DNA of 64,000 nucleotides from Spodoptera frugiperda (taxonomy: Eukaryota; Arthropoda; Insecta; Lepidoptera; Noctuidae), in assembly GCF_023101765.2 (NCBI RefSeq), contig NC_064213.1, forward strand, positions 9,176,001 through 9,240,000, written 5' to 3'. The notes below the pieces were generated by a model. That model was not told the origin of the DNA. It saw only the letters and a list, made by a program, of their open reading frames with translations, and did not search any database. Positions 42,797 through 53,737 of the stretch are shown here, piece by piece (within the stretch, counting starts at the first letter, position 1; every line of letters begins with the position of its first letter). The translations under genes and the position numbers were made by a program.

Positions 42797-43890
42797 TTTA
42801 TTTATTTATTTTACACTTTATGTACATTCATACAGAGGTGGACTTAATGCCAATTTGGCATTCTCTACCAGTCAACCTTGGGATGATGCAGAGAGACAAT
42901 AGTAGGTGTAACAGCAGGCATGTGTTGAAATATTAAAAGATAAATCATTTATACTTATATTGATACTTATCCCAATACAATAAATATTAGAATTTATACT
43001 TACAAATATATACATACATACATACATAAATACATGAACTATATATGTGTTGAGTCTGTCAGCCTCTTCCATAGATGCTCACGAACCTTAAATTTGAAGG
43101 ACAGTCGACTGGTCGCCGTCCTGACATCCGTAGGCAGCGCATTCCACAGCAAAATTGATTGAATGAAGAAAGAAGAGTGAAGGAAGTCAGTTCGATGAGT
43201 TGGAGAAGAAGATTATTAGTGGAGCGGAGATACTTGCTGTGGTTTGCGCTTATATACTGGAAATAAGAGGTTAGATATGTGGGAGAATTGGGGGAGTTTA
43301 TAAGGGAGAATAGAGTGGTTAACGCCTGTTATTCCCTGCGCTGGCGTATGGGCAACCACTTTAGTTGCAATCGAAATGCAGAGACATGGTCGTATTTACG
43401 CAGATTAAAGACGAATCGAATGCAGTTATTCAGAAGGCGGTCGAGTTTGTTGAGTAGGTCTGCATTCAGGTCGTAAAAACACACATCAGCATAATCAAAT
43501 ATGGGGAATACCAAGGACTGGACAAGCATTATCTTAGCGGAGGACGGAAGAAAGTTCCTTAAGCGATACAGAGACCGCAGCGTTCCAGTAACCCGTTGGC
43601 ATATACTGGTGACGTGAACACCCCAGGTTAAGTTGCTATCAACGTGCAAGCCAAGGTTATTCACATCACTGCTGAACGGAATGATTGCACCGTTGAACAG
43701 AACCGGCGGTATAGCTGCAACGTCAACTCTGCTCAGGGTACGAGAGCCTCCCACCACGATTGCCTGACATTTATTCGGGTTTACAGCTATTCCATATTTC
43801 ACAGACCAGTTGTGTATAGCTGCCAGGACCGCGTTCACTCTCACGATCGCCTCAGGCAATCTTTTCTTGACTCTTTGTTTGATTGCTAGA
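42797..43890 (-). mobile_element. Jockey/CR1-like LINE 3' fragment
   Basis: The minus frame 43329-43859 (176 residues) reads a typical RT C-terminal region (AIHNWSVKYGIAVNPNKCQA, NNLGLHVDSNLTWGVHV, RLRNFLPSSAKIMLVQSLVF). It then runs past a frame break into a 3' UTR ending near the ATTTATTTATTTTACAC tract at 42797. It is 5' truncated: the YADD core is missing. Confidence 0.75.
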
Positions 43891-43985
43891 CTTATCTATT
43901 CGGGTCGATCTCCAGAAGCATTTTATTTTCGTGTTGGGCTTAATAAACCCGTTTTAAACAGAAAAAAGTTTACAAAATATTGTTT

Positions 43986-44235
43986 TATACAGGATGTCCC
44001 TAAAGTCGCGGTCCATGTGGTACCAGATGATCGGCAAGGTTCCAACTGCTATAAAAAAAAATCTAAGTTATACAGTAATTAAATTACAATGACTAATGTG
44101 TTGTTATTTAAGACATAAGCCACTGAAATTTAAAAACTGTAGAACTTCGATTTTTCTTTTATATTTTATTGATAACAGAACCCTGTCGATCAGCTGGTGC
44201 CTCTTGGACATCGACTTCAGGGACACCCTGTATAC
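43986..44235. mobile_element. Short TIR element TATACAGG(A/G)TGTCCCT
   Basis: The left end TATACAGGATGTCCCTAAAG and the complement of the right end CTTCAGGGACACCCTGTATA are inverted over about 28 bp. The interior is non-coding. Confidence 0.7.
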
Positions 44236-44324
44236 AGTTTGAACAACGTACAAGGTACGTGGTATTATGATTAAGTTTATTTTAAATACCTTTTTTTATG
44301 AAACATGCAGGTAATCATGCCGGT

Positions 44325-44450
44325 AATTACCTGATGGTAAGCAATCGCCGCCGCCCATGGACACTTGAAACATCAGAGGCTTTACAAGTGCGTTACCGGC
44401 TTTTTGGGAGTTAGGAATTTAAGGGTTATTGTTCGGGAATATGCCATAAA
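44325..44450 (+). repeat. Lepidopteran interspersed repeat fragment
   Basis: CGCCGCCCATGGACACTTGA through TTAGGAATTTAAGGGTTATT; same family as 9340-9592. Confidence 0.65.
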
Positions 44451-44511
44451 AAAGGAGAAAATTCTTGTGTTATGCAACGTTATATCCGTTTACGTCGTGT
44501 ATTAAAAGTAG

Positions 44512-44930
44512 TATACAATGTGATAGGGGCGAGACTTCTAACCCGTTAAGGCTGAGTTCTACACCTAATTTTATGGACAAAAGTTGGGGGTCGAAGTGGT
44601 TGAATCCCCTCCCCCTAAAAGTTATGGCTATTTTAATATTTTTTTTTACTTTTTTTGATATAAAAGGTTGTATGCGTCGTAGAAACAAAAAAAAAAACGA
44701 CAAACGGTACCTAATAACCTTGGCTAACTAATTCATTACTTTTTTCATATGTTTGATAATGTTTTGGTGAGAAAAAAAATCATTTGTGAATTATTTTTAC
44801 CGAAAAAATCACTATTTTTCAATATTTTCAATTAGGGGTTCAACCCCCCATATTATTATTTTTGTCGATAAAATTAGATGTAGTACTCAGCCTTAACGGG
44901 TTAGAAGTCCCACGCCTATCACATTGTATA
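44512..44930. mobile_element. TIR element TATACAATGTGATAGGGG, copy 3
   Basis: Same termini and core as 9920-10316 and 17431-17847. Its right end lies 14 bp upstream of the exon of gene D and abuts that exon's pyrimidine tract and splice acceptor. Confidence 0.85.
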
Positions 44931-44944
44931 TTTTTTTGTTACAG

Positions 44945-45047
44945 CTACTTTCCGACCTTATGTATATGTAAGATAATATGCGGCACTATCTTTTTGGTTA
45001 TCTGCGTGGCATGTTGCATGTTGGTTGTGACTTATAAAAACAATTAG
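44945..45047 (+). CDS. Gene D, small-TM family exon 2 (exon 1 not found)
   Basis: After TTTTTTTGTTACAG the exon begins with a third-codon base, as in the other family members, and encodes YFPTLCICKIICG, a helix (TIFLVICVACCMLVVTY) and KNN before TAG. With a standard ATGTG first exon the peptide would be 35 residues with a Met-Cys start. No credible first exon lies between gene C and this exon. The first intron may have been disrupted by the TIR element ending at 44930. Six cysteines lie in or near the helix. Confidence 0.45.
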
Positions 45048-45627
45048 TACACAATTTATGTCAGTTGGTTATATCATAAAACCGTCTACCGAAAATGAAG
45101 TCCCGGATACAACGTCAAGTTCTTAAGGTATTATACATATCCTATTGTATATACAGGTGTCCTTGAAAGGATGTCCTTGATCAAACCGTATATGGGAGGT
45201 CATTCTTTAACTTATTTTATCTGAAGATGTTAGTCAAATTCTTAATGGTCCAAAGTTATGCCAATTTTACCTGTTCAGTGATTTCCTGTTATGCTCAAAG
45301 AACCTTTTTTAAGTCTTAGTACTACCTACCTACTGTGATTTTGTAAATGTTACCAAAAACCATTTTACGACATTACTATACTATATATAAATATCCTATT
45401 AATTTAGTGATAGATTTAGTATATTTATATAAGTATTTTCAGTAATTTTTTTTTTTTTTAGAAGGCTAAATGTGGAACCACTTCAAATAATATTGAAACT
45501 GCTGCGACTCCCGTCATCTAAGAAGCAAAAATAAAATAAAGGTATATAATGATAGACATTTTAACTAACTAGGAATTATGTATGTAAGATTTTAACAGTC
45601 GTAAGACACGAGGCAGTATACGGATTT
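45048..45627. other. Intergenic AT-rich stretch
   Basis: 3' flank of gene D, with AAATAAAATAAAG at about 45530 as a possible polyadenylation signal. No gene seen. Confidence 0.4.
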
Positions 45628-45629
45628 AA

Positions 45630-46075
45630 TTTTTTTGAGAGTGAAAATCATCCCTTGATTCAGGCAAGAGGGAGACAGTGTCAGACTATTACTGACTAAA
45701 AACCATACCGTTCCTACTCCTGCTCTTCGAGTTGGAGCCTCGGCAACCTGTTAAGTCTTCCACGGCTCCACACCGGGCATCGCCTTATTATTCCCCAACT
45801 GTGGTGGTCTCTAAGGAGGTGCGCTTGGGTCTGATTCTGGTCGGGCACGTACTCACGGTGGTCGGAAATCATCTCGGGATTCCCGACGCCCAGACGTCGT
45901 GTCTCGCGCGACAGCTGGGGCGTGAGGAAGTTCGTTCCCTCACGTGTCCCGCCTTATCCTTAGCTAGCATGACTAGACGTCATTGGATGATTTCCCTCAC
46001 AAAAAAAAGCTAGCATGACTGCTTCATAGCAGTAGGAATCCGTGTTCCCCTCGTCCCGCACTATGGCCTGAACTA
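45630..46075 (-). mobile_element. R1-like LINE 3' fragment, rearranged
   Basis: Minus-strand 3' UTR signature (CAGTGTCAGACTATTACTGAC, GAGTTGGAGCCTCGGCAACC) runs into the C-terminal coding tail. Near 45975-46000 a second 3' end (CGTCATTGGATGATTTCCCT) interrupts, then CTAGCATGACTGCTTCATAG resumes. Two copies are therefore joined or nested. Confidence 0.65.
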
Positions 46076-46152
46076 TTTTGTGTCTCTTCTTTCTCTCTTT
46101 AATTTATGTCTTCGACAATTATAGGGCAAATTTTAGGGCCGATGACGACGTC

Positions 46153-46319
46153 TTAAGGTGCTCCCACACAGCAGTTTTATAACGTTAGAGACTGACTTAA
46201 CATTTGTGTTTAAACAAATTATAACAGTAGTTGTAGAGTATGTTACACGCTATTGCAAATGTTATATTGTTACACAATGTTGTATAACGTTGTATAACTG
46301 CTGTGTGGGAGCACCTTTA
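46153..46319. mobile_element. Short TIR element, TTAA/TTTA flanks
   Basis: Inverted ends GGTGCTCCCACACAGCAGTT and the complement AACTGCTGTGTGGGAGCACC. Flanks are TTAA (46153) and TTTA (46316), which would suit a piggyBac-type TTAA insertion with one change. No coding capacity. Confidence 0.7.
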
Positions 46320-46484
46320 CGTCGATGAAAACATCCTTCTTACCCATCACAATGCTATCAGTTATGTTACAATACTCTTTAGTCATTCGATATGACAAAA
46401 TAAAAGCTAAAGTTGTCTGTCATATTGACGTTCTGTCCCTGTGTCCCTGATAAATAGAAATAATTATATAATAATAATTCCACT

Positions 46485-47253
46485 ATGTGGTAAGCGAAGT
46501 ACTTAATTTTCCTATGTTTACTTCCTGAAGCAATAAATAAATTTATTATTTAATATTAATACATTGTAGTTTAAGAGACGATGTTTTTACCGTTTGACTT
46601 GTAAATATTATGCTATAAAATATGAAATTGTAGTCATCCACATTTTTTTTAATATTGACGTAGAATACATGGTTTATTGGTGATAGCGTGTCCTGTGATA
46701 TCAATTCTAGACCTCACGTGCTTAAAAGAAAAGAAAAAATAATTATTATGATAATCGGCTTACTCACGTAACGTTTTGGCGATGAACTCGACTAGTTTCA
46801 AGCTCATATTCATGAGCAGCATTTCAGAATTGAGTAAGTCGATAACATAATAATTATTATTAATTTAGTATGTCTCACGAAAGTTACAATAAAATTGTAG
46901 AAAAGGAAAAGTTAATAATAGTACAATACCGATATTTCCACATTCACTCTCAGGTCCCTGTTTAGACTCAAACCTATTTACTTTGCACTTGAATTGCTTA
47001 GTTATGGGTTTCTTATTGCTGTATGCCAATTATTTGTTATTATTATTCAATTTGGCTTAATTTAATATCAATTTTAAAATTTGATAGTAAAAGGTGAAAT
47101 GCGTGGGCGTGGGCGCATTATTTTATTTTTATTCTTTGTTTCAGTTGCTTCCTAGTTAAATGCGTGTGTTTTTTTGCCTTAATAGGCTGTCCCCTGACTA
47201 TGGTTGTTCTCGTGTTTGTATATATCGCCTATTTGCTGGAAGATTGGCACTGA
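46485..47253 (+). CDS. Gene E, 37-residue small-TM family peptide
   Basis: Exon 1 is ATGTG at 46485-46489 (donor GTAAGC) after ATAATAATTCCACT. Exon 2 is 47145-47253 (acceptor TTTGTTTCAG), ending TGA. The product starts MCCFLVKCVCFF, has a helix (ALIGCPLTMVVLVFVYIAYL) and a tail LEDWH. Both exons are intact and the intron is 655 bp. The promoter side shares AAAGTTGTC and CATATTGACGTTCTGTC with gene C and, more loosely, with the A genes. No phase-1 donor and no ectodomain exon, so this is a short-form member. A possible AATAAA is near 47468. Confidence 0.55.
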
Positions 47254-47512
47254 AGATTACTGCATAGCTAAGAGGAGAGATATCATATTACAATGAATAT
47301 ATTTCAAACCAGCTTACGCGTCTAAACTGCATGGGTAATGCAGTTTATGAGTAGGAGTTCCGTTTTGACTTGAAACTAGCTTTTCCCAGTCATTTCACGT
47401 GAGTAAACCGTTGTTTTTAATTGCTATTTATTTGTCTGCTGTAGAATAAACTTTGACGCCCCTATTGAATAAAATATCAATGGCAGAGATGGTCAAATAA
47501 TTTTGTTTTTTT
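47254..47512. other. 3' flank of gene E
   Basis: Contains a dispersed-repeat piece (AACCAGCTTACGCGTCTAAA) near 47310. No gene seen. Confidence 0.4.
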
Positions 47513-47789
47513 TTGCACTTTCATAATTGTCTACCACAAACTCGTAAAAATGGTCTGCCATTATTATTTTCCGATAATAATAATAAACTATTTTCAATTT
47601 ACCATATGGTAGACTATTTTCAATGGTCAAATAAATATAAACTTCACCAAAAATTACTATCTGCCTTACCTGAACACTCGCCACGGCTCACTCTGGGCTT
47701 ACTCACTCTCCATATGTATTGTATAGGTATAGGGGTCTTAACACAAAAACCTGGGTCTGGTCAAATCCATTCAGGTAGCTTTTCTCTAG

Positions 47790-47885
47790 CTCTTAACACA
47801 TTGAACGCCGCGCCGTGGTGGTCACCGGTGACCGACGTTAGCGGAGGATTTTCAACAGTGTTCTATTGGCAGTCAAAGACTTATG
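47790..47885. repeat. Repeat unit with GGTCACCGGTGACC palindrome, copy 1
   Basis: CACATTGAACGCCGCGCCGT through ACCGACGTTAGCGGAGGATT to TTCTATTGGCAGTCAAAGAC. It recurs at 58385-58475. It carries a perfect 14-bp palindrome. Probably part of a DNA transposon end. Confidence 0.7.
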
Positions 47886-48240
47886 CTACATTGTATGGCG
47901 GATATGAGCTACTTAATATACGATTCAGCCATCAAACCATTCTAAGAAATCAACATTTGGCAGCTACTCGCACACTCTATGGCAATAGGTAAATGTATGA
48001 ACACTTAGTTAGTCTTACAATTTACTGATCTTTTTGTTTCAGGCTTGCTGCTGCTCATTCTAAGCCAAAAGTGTATTTAGATAATAATAAATGTGGATTG
48101 TGGACCTTAAAGACAAAGTAACGTAAAAGCATAATATACCTATCGTATAAGCTTGTCTTAAAAATAACGAACACGGCAAATAAATATTGAATTGTATTTT
48201 TATGTTTAATCTTATCGCTAAGTCGAATTTTCTTTTTTTA
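47886..48240. other. Interval without a supported gene
   Basis: A plus frame before 47992 could splice (GTAAATG donor) to an acceptor TTTTGTTTCAG at about 48042, reading LAAAHSKPKVYLDNNKC to TAA. The upstream frame runs through repeat DNA, so I do not call a gene. Confidence 0.3.
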
Positions 48241-48249
48241 ACACCTTAA

Positions 48250-48325
48250 TACAAATGGTCATAAGTGGCTATCCATTGTACAATGTGCACCTCTGCCTAC
48301 ATCTTCGGGGATAAAAGGCATGACG
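48250..48325 (+). repeat. SINE tail fragment
   Basis: GTGCACCTCTGCCTACATCT and GGGGATAAAAGGCATGACG match the 3' region of the SINE at 24.0 kb, in opposite orientation. Confidence 0.6.
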
Positions 48326-48969
48326 ATACGATAATTAGAAGTTGCAATATAATAGATATTAATATTATAACTACTTGTTTTATTTTGTAGGTACCGTATT
48401 ATGGGTATGTTAATCGCATAACTTTTTATTATTTGACATGACAACGCATTTTTAAAAGATCGATAAAAGAAAATGGTGATTTGATAAGGTGTGTAAATTA
48501 TGGCAAACCCAAACCTCCTATGTACACTGGAGCCACATAGTCCAGCAGTGAAGTTTGTCGGTTGTCATGATCAGGTTATGTTGTAAGTCCCAATTATCCA
48601 ATTATACAAAGCACATTCTATTTTTTTAACCAGAAGTTACATCAAGTAAAGAAGCAGAAAATCCATGATAGCGGTATCGCGTCACACGCATAGTTGCATC
48701 CATGTTTCATCAGCTATATAGACAACAGTGAAGACACGATAAGCAAATTATTCGGGAGGGCTGATGAGAGCGAGCATAGGACAGGGCGATTGTGAGGGCT
48801 CTTTTGGGCGAGGATTGTTCCTTGGAACAAAATATATTATTATACAACTGGAGGTAATGTGTGTGCGGAAAGCCTCGATATGAACATAATTGCTATATTA
48901 CATACAATTAGCATTAATACTAACACATTAACTCCTTGACTTCTGTATATATATTAGACTATATATTGA
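48326..48969. other. Gene-free stretch
   Basis: AT-rich. One repeat-like phrase (CCACATAGTCCAGCAGTGAA at about 48531). No gene seen. Confidence 0.4.
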
Positions 48970-49275
48970 TTAGATTAACTGTAGGAAAAATGTATGACAA
49001 GAACACGAACCAAGAGTCTGTGGAGCACTAATATGAATAGAATTTAAAAAAATAGTAATTATAATTACAAATATCCATTGAATACCTAAACAATCTATCC
49101 AACTTACAAACATTTTAAGTGACCCAGATATAGACCCCGAGGCCATCCCAGCTAAGCCAATTCGACTTTGAAACAGATAGTATAGTGAACTAATAGCCAG
49201 TACGTAAATCTTGATAAAAGTCATATAAAACAGCCGTTTTATGCTGTCACGTACATACATCATGGCATTCCGCAA
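48970..49275 (-). CDS. Hypothetical hydrophobic ORF, 101 residues
   Basis: A minus-strand frame from ATG 49275 to TAA 48970. It has two hydrophobic stretches (FIKIYVLAISSLYYLF and IQWIFVIIITIFL) and a Ser/Cys-rich end (TLGSCSCHTF). An internal ATGTTTGTAAGT could act as a small exon plus donor, which recalls the plus-strand family, but no homology was seen. It may be chance in AT-rich DNA. Confidence 0.2.
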   Translation of the reverse strand: MRNAMMYVRDSIKRLFYMTFIKIYVLAISSLYYLFQSRIGLAGMASGSISGSLKMFVSWIDCLGIQWIFVIIITIFLNSIHISAPQTLGSCSCHTFFLQLI

Positions 49276-49337
49276 AAAGTAATGTAATATGCCTCAGTAT
49301 TCGCTATAAAATGTTGAAGGACGCTGCTCCAAACGGC

Positions 49338-49547
49338 CTAATAAAATAGGCAGAGTGTATTATTTTGTGTAATCGATACTCGATGCACAAACACTACACG
49401 AATACCTAAATGAGTTGCCTGGGTCGTGTGCCGTCTGGTGTCCGCTTCTCTTGCACGAATGTAGCACTCCTTATAATAATCCCGCCAAAGTATTAACGTT
49501 TTACTTACATAACTTTCCGCAATCGTTTCCAGGCCAAAATTAGCCAA
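49338..49547 (-). pseudogene. Short protein-like frame of unknown origin
   Basis: A 69-codon minus frame (LWRDYYKECYIRAREADTRR) has a fairly protein-like composition, but no domain or neighbouring exon was found. Possibly a gene or transposon remnant. Confidence 0.15.
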
Positions 49548-49574
49548 ATTGTTTCGCTACCACAAGATGTACGC

Positions 49575-50560
49575 GTTTTTTTATGGAATAGTTGGCAAAC
49601 GAGCAGACGAGTCACCTAATGGTAACATCTGCAACACTAGGTTTGTAAATTTATCAATTAGTTGCATTAGAATTAAATAAGAATCTGGGCCAAGATCCTT
49701 GTAACAAATCAATTAAACTTTAGCCTGTATTTAAATATTTTGAATTTGAATATAGCTGGAGCCCTAAAATTGTCTGAAGTAATTACGAAATCCAAAATTA
49801 GCGAAGTTCGTTCTCAAGCGAAGTTTAAGAAATCTCCGAGAAAATTAAATTGGCAATTTTATAACAATTTTTTAATCGCGTTGAGAATTAAATTTTTAAC
49901 TGTTTCCCTGACGTTTCCGTTTATTTTGTCTATTGCCTTTGTCTTCTTATTTTAGTAGATTTATCACCTTTTTTAAAAAAAAAAAATATCACCTAGCTTG
50001 AAGATTCGGTTTACAGTTTGGAAATTAATGCATTTTTAACAGCGTTCAATAAAAGACAGTTCTCAGATTGACCTACATATGTATGTATTATGATTGTCCG
50101 CGACTATCGCATGACTGATTGACTCAATTTTGATGCGATTTTTATTTTTTGTTATTTACACTTAGAAGCAGGTTTAAGTTTAACGTTCTAACGTAGATTT
50201 ATTAGACATTATTTATGTGTGTATTTTTATTTCCGTCTACTATCGCCAATACTAAGCTGATAGATACGGTTTTATATGACTGTCTCAAATACAAAGTAAC
50301 ATACTCTTTTCTCGGAAGTTAGTGCTTGTTGGTGCTGGGCAACCAGCTACTGCATGACGTATTGCGATTTTCAACCCTCGTTATAGACATTATAGCGAGA
50401 CCTCTCAAAAAGGAGGCCCATAGTCCAGCAGCGAACTGTCTCCAGATTTGTGGTAATAGTAAAAGCGGTAAGATTAGAAGGGATTTAAAAACAAATGGAT
50501 GTAATCGTGGGCAAATCTATTACTAGATATATTTTATTTATTTGTTATATAGTGTAGTTT
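49575..50560. other. Gene-free stretch with small repeat pieces
   Basis: It starts with TTATGGAATAGTTGGCAAAC, part of the interspersed family seen at 58.7 kb. AT-rich frames at 49740 and 50326 lack features. Nothing else recognised. Confidence 0.4.
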
Positions 50561-50624
50561 GTAGAAGTTTGGAAATTTTATTTTTAGTTGGTTTTTCTTC
50601 CCCATTTGAATTAATTGTGCAGAA

Positions 50625-50790
50625 AAGCACTGCCTATTCCCAGATTATTTGAAAAATTCCATCCAAAGGTTGTCTGGAAGAAATCGCCGTGTGTGATAAG
50701 ACTGCCCATTGTACTCTAATTACTATTACAATGTAAATGTGTTTTATGTATGTGTGCAATAAAGTATAAAATAAATAAATAAATAAAAAG
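50625..50790 (+). repeat. LINE 3'-tail repeat
   Basis: AGGTTGTCTGGAAGAAATCG, CTGCCCATTGTACTCTAATT and AATAAAGTATAAAATAAATA form a commonly seen lepidopteran LINE tail ending in an (AAAT)n run. Confidence 0.6.
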
Positions 50791-51283
50791 ATACTATTAC
50801 ACGTCTGGTTCGCCATATTTTGATTTTTGGTTAAGTAAACAGAGACATCAAAGATGAAATTAATTGGGTATCGCACCAGTTAATTAATTTGTATTTAATT
50901 ATGTAACGACTTTAAATTAAGAACGAGTTGAGTTCGTTTGTACGAAAAAGGCGGTAACCCTTGTTAGAAAATATTGTATGTTGTATAGGTACCTATAGTG
51001 AAGAAATTAAGTACCAAGTACGTATGCAGAATAAAGTTTGATTTCTTAAATTAAAAAAATCTCTGTAATTTGATGCCGATGTCTTTAAGCGTTAAATTCT
51101 GGATGTGACGTAATGATACAAGGACGGATCGTATCCGGCCCGGTTCGTTACCGTATCGCCGTAATTCCGGCACAGTCGGCGGCCGCTGCAACAAAATTCA
51201 ATTTTCCAGTCTCATCTAGCTTCGTTGGAGACCGTTGCTAACGTAGGGTTAAAACATAATTATAGTTTTTGAAGTAACGTCTG
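50791..51283. other. Gene-free stretch
   Basis: Mostly AT-rich. A GC-rich patch at 51120-51190 (CGTATCCGGCCCGGTTCGTT) is unexplained. Confidence 0.35.
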
Positions 51284-51500
51284 TTAAAGGTAAGCGTACA
51301 CAGGCCCGCATCGTACGCATCACACGCAACGAACTTTAGTTTGTCTTGTATAGGAACTCATACAACTGCCTCCACCGAACCGCATCGTACAAACTTCATC
51401 ATCGGCAATGCCTACATACGATGCGTACCGATGATGTCATATGGAATGCGCACGATGCGTGCGATGCGTACGATGCGGGCCTGTGGACGCTTACCTTTAA
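51284..51500. mobile_element. TIR element with TTAA target sites
   Basis: TTAA at 51284-51287 and 51497-51500. Inverted ends AGGTAAGCGTACACAGGCCC and onwards for about 35 bp, one mismatch group. The interior is rich in CGATGCG words in both orientations. The TTAA sites fit a piggyBac-type non-autonomous element. Confidence 0.8.
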
Positions 51501-53735
51501 TGTGAATTATCCACGATACCAAATTAAAAAAAAAATATGTAGAAAGTGGTTTACCATTTTAGAACCCTTATTAGGTAATTGTGCAATTTACCACTACTAC
51601 TCGTAGCGCAGTGCACTCACTCAAAAATTATATCATTTTCTAAACTAATGCAGTTGGCTTAGAATTTATCATTCCATATTACAGAAATACTATTCTATAA
51701 CAATATTAGGAAAAGGTATCATAATTATATTTTGCCACAATAACTTTGACATACAAGACGATGTCTTTGCGTGACAGTCTACAGTTTGGCGACACTTTTA
51801 TCTAATATTTACGATATCACTTCCTTGATTAATAAAATATTTCTTTTTGCTTCATTTTGTTCAGCTTTTAACAAGGCTTTGTTAATTGCTATGGCATCTG
51901 ATTAATAGCGTTTTATTGGAAATGTATTTTTGATTCTGAAGAAGATTACATTTAGAGATGCATAAATATAATAAACATAACGATGGAATCTATAGCAACC
52001 AGGATGAAATATTATTTATTTATATAATCTTCTTCATAAAAATGACAGTGAACGGCGGACTTAATGCCTTAAGGCATTCTCTGACATTCAACCATAGGAT
52101 GAGCAGAGATATATACCGGTTGGTGCGAAACCAGGACACAATCTCAAAAACATAAAGATTATAGACCTTAATCATCGATTATTCATAAGTCTATTACTTC
52201 AAAACAACATATCTTCGAGTTTATTCTTTGAAAAATATACGTGTTGTTGTCCTATAAATGGTATTTAAGATGCGACTACTGAATGTGGGACCTTAGAAAC
52301 TTTAAGACAAAACATTTTGTAAAGGTTTTAATTTTGTTCAACTTATTGTTCTTATTTACTCGACAAACAGCGACTGACAAGTTCATCACAACAATGTCCA
52401 GTAAATACGAACGATTCGTTTTGTTCTACTTCATCGCAATGTTTTATTTGGCGAAAGTTTTATTATGAATTTAATTACGAAATGTTATGAGTCTCTCGTT
52501 TGTTGATCTCGCGAAAATTACTTTTTTACGGCGTTTATTGTTTTAACAATTAAATTGAGGTCGAGTTTTAATTGTATTTCGCGATAAGACGTTGTTAAAA
52601 TTTTGGTTTTCCGGTCGTATGGAAAAATTAACTTGTATAATACTGATTAACCCTAAACCGATGAGCTTGAATGAAAAGACTGATGGCTTGTTAATGAAGC
52701 GAAAGAGGTGTGTAAGAATCGTAGAAATTAGCGTGTTATTGTCTTTGCCCACCTCCTTGGGAGAAAGGCGTGAGGTTATGTATGTATTTAATTATATGGA
52801 ACATTCACTGACAATGGGCGTTTGGGTGTATGGATAGGCGCCGCTGATCACCTACTTACCATCAGTTGATCAGAGATTGTGTTTGCCCCCAGCCCCAAAA
52901 AAAAAGTAAATAAAGTGCAGCATTTTTTAGGAGTTATTTTAATAATTTTAAAGAGGCCATGTGTCATTAAATCCGCCTCATGTGTCATTATTTCATTGTT
53001 TTGTTACATGAAGTTTAAATAAATAATATTGACTTAAATAAACGCCACAATACGTTTACGGCTTCGTCCCAATTGTACCCTTGTATATAATTTTCTAACC
53101 AATGTTCAATGTCCGTATCTTTGACACTGAAGTAGTGGAATCTTACTAGAGTGGAGTTAATACAGATTTTCCGTTGAGGACTCTTGTCTGGAGTGGAAAG
53201 CTTAGGGACGTCGAGTGAGGGGACTAGAGGGCGCTAGTAGACAATCTATTGCAAATCTCAATATGTTAAGGGTAATTTTTGTAGGGAATTGAAAGATTAA
53301 TCTCTAGACTCATTTTAGAAGGATAAAATAATTGATTATTTGTTTTTTACTTGGCGTCTAAGTATATGGGTACATTCAGTACCTGGTTAAAAGTTTCTTT
53401 TTCAAAAACTTTGGTGTTTTTCAGAGTCAAGATTAATCCAAGTTGGATTATTCTTTTTAATATATCCTGGACAAATCTGAATGTTAAAATATCTATACAA
53501 CTATCATTTTCAAAAACTATCTAAAATATTCAACTGTAAAAACACCAGATTCCAAATCACTTCGTGGCTATTGGCGTCTCATTGTCTCTGCCTACCCCCA
53601 TGGGAGATAGGCGTGAGGTTATGTATGTATGTATCACGAACTTTGTATATTATTGTAAACACTATCGTAAAACATACTAAATTAACTAAAAATCATGGTT
53701 TACTCGCATATAAATATATTATATATTATAGATAA
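51501..53735. other. Gene-poor AT-rich stretch
   Basis: A LINE-tail piece (GGCGGACTTAATGCCTTAAG at about 52053) resembles the 3' end at 42.84 kb. Short repeat phrases (TCTTTGCCCACCTCCTTGGG at about 52741, CTCTGCCTACCCCCATGGGA at about 53585) recur at about 61.96 kb. A 61-codon frame at 52283-52468 with two hydrophobic runs starts ATGTGG but has no intron or sequon. No gene is supported. Confidence 0.4.
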
Positions 53736-53737
53736 AA

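Noticed and set aside
47513..47992. 159-codon plus frame
   Set aside because: It has no ATG at its start, crosses a dispersed repeat (47790-47885) and mixes low-complexity DNA; no domain recognised.
52283..52468. 61-codon frame with two hydrophobic runs starting ATGTGG
   Set aside because: No intron after ATGTG, no Cys cluster and no sequon; AT-rich DNA often gives such frames.
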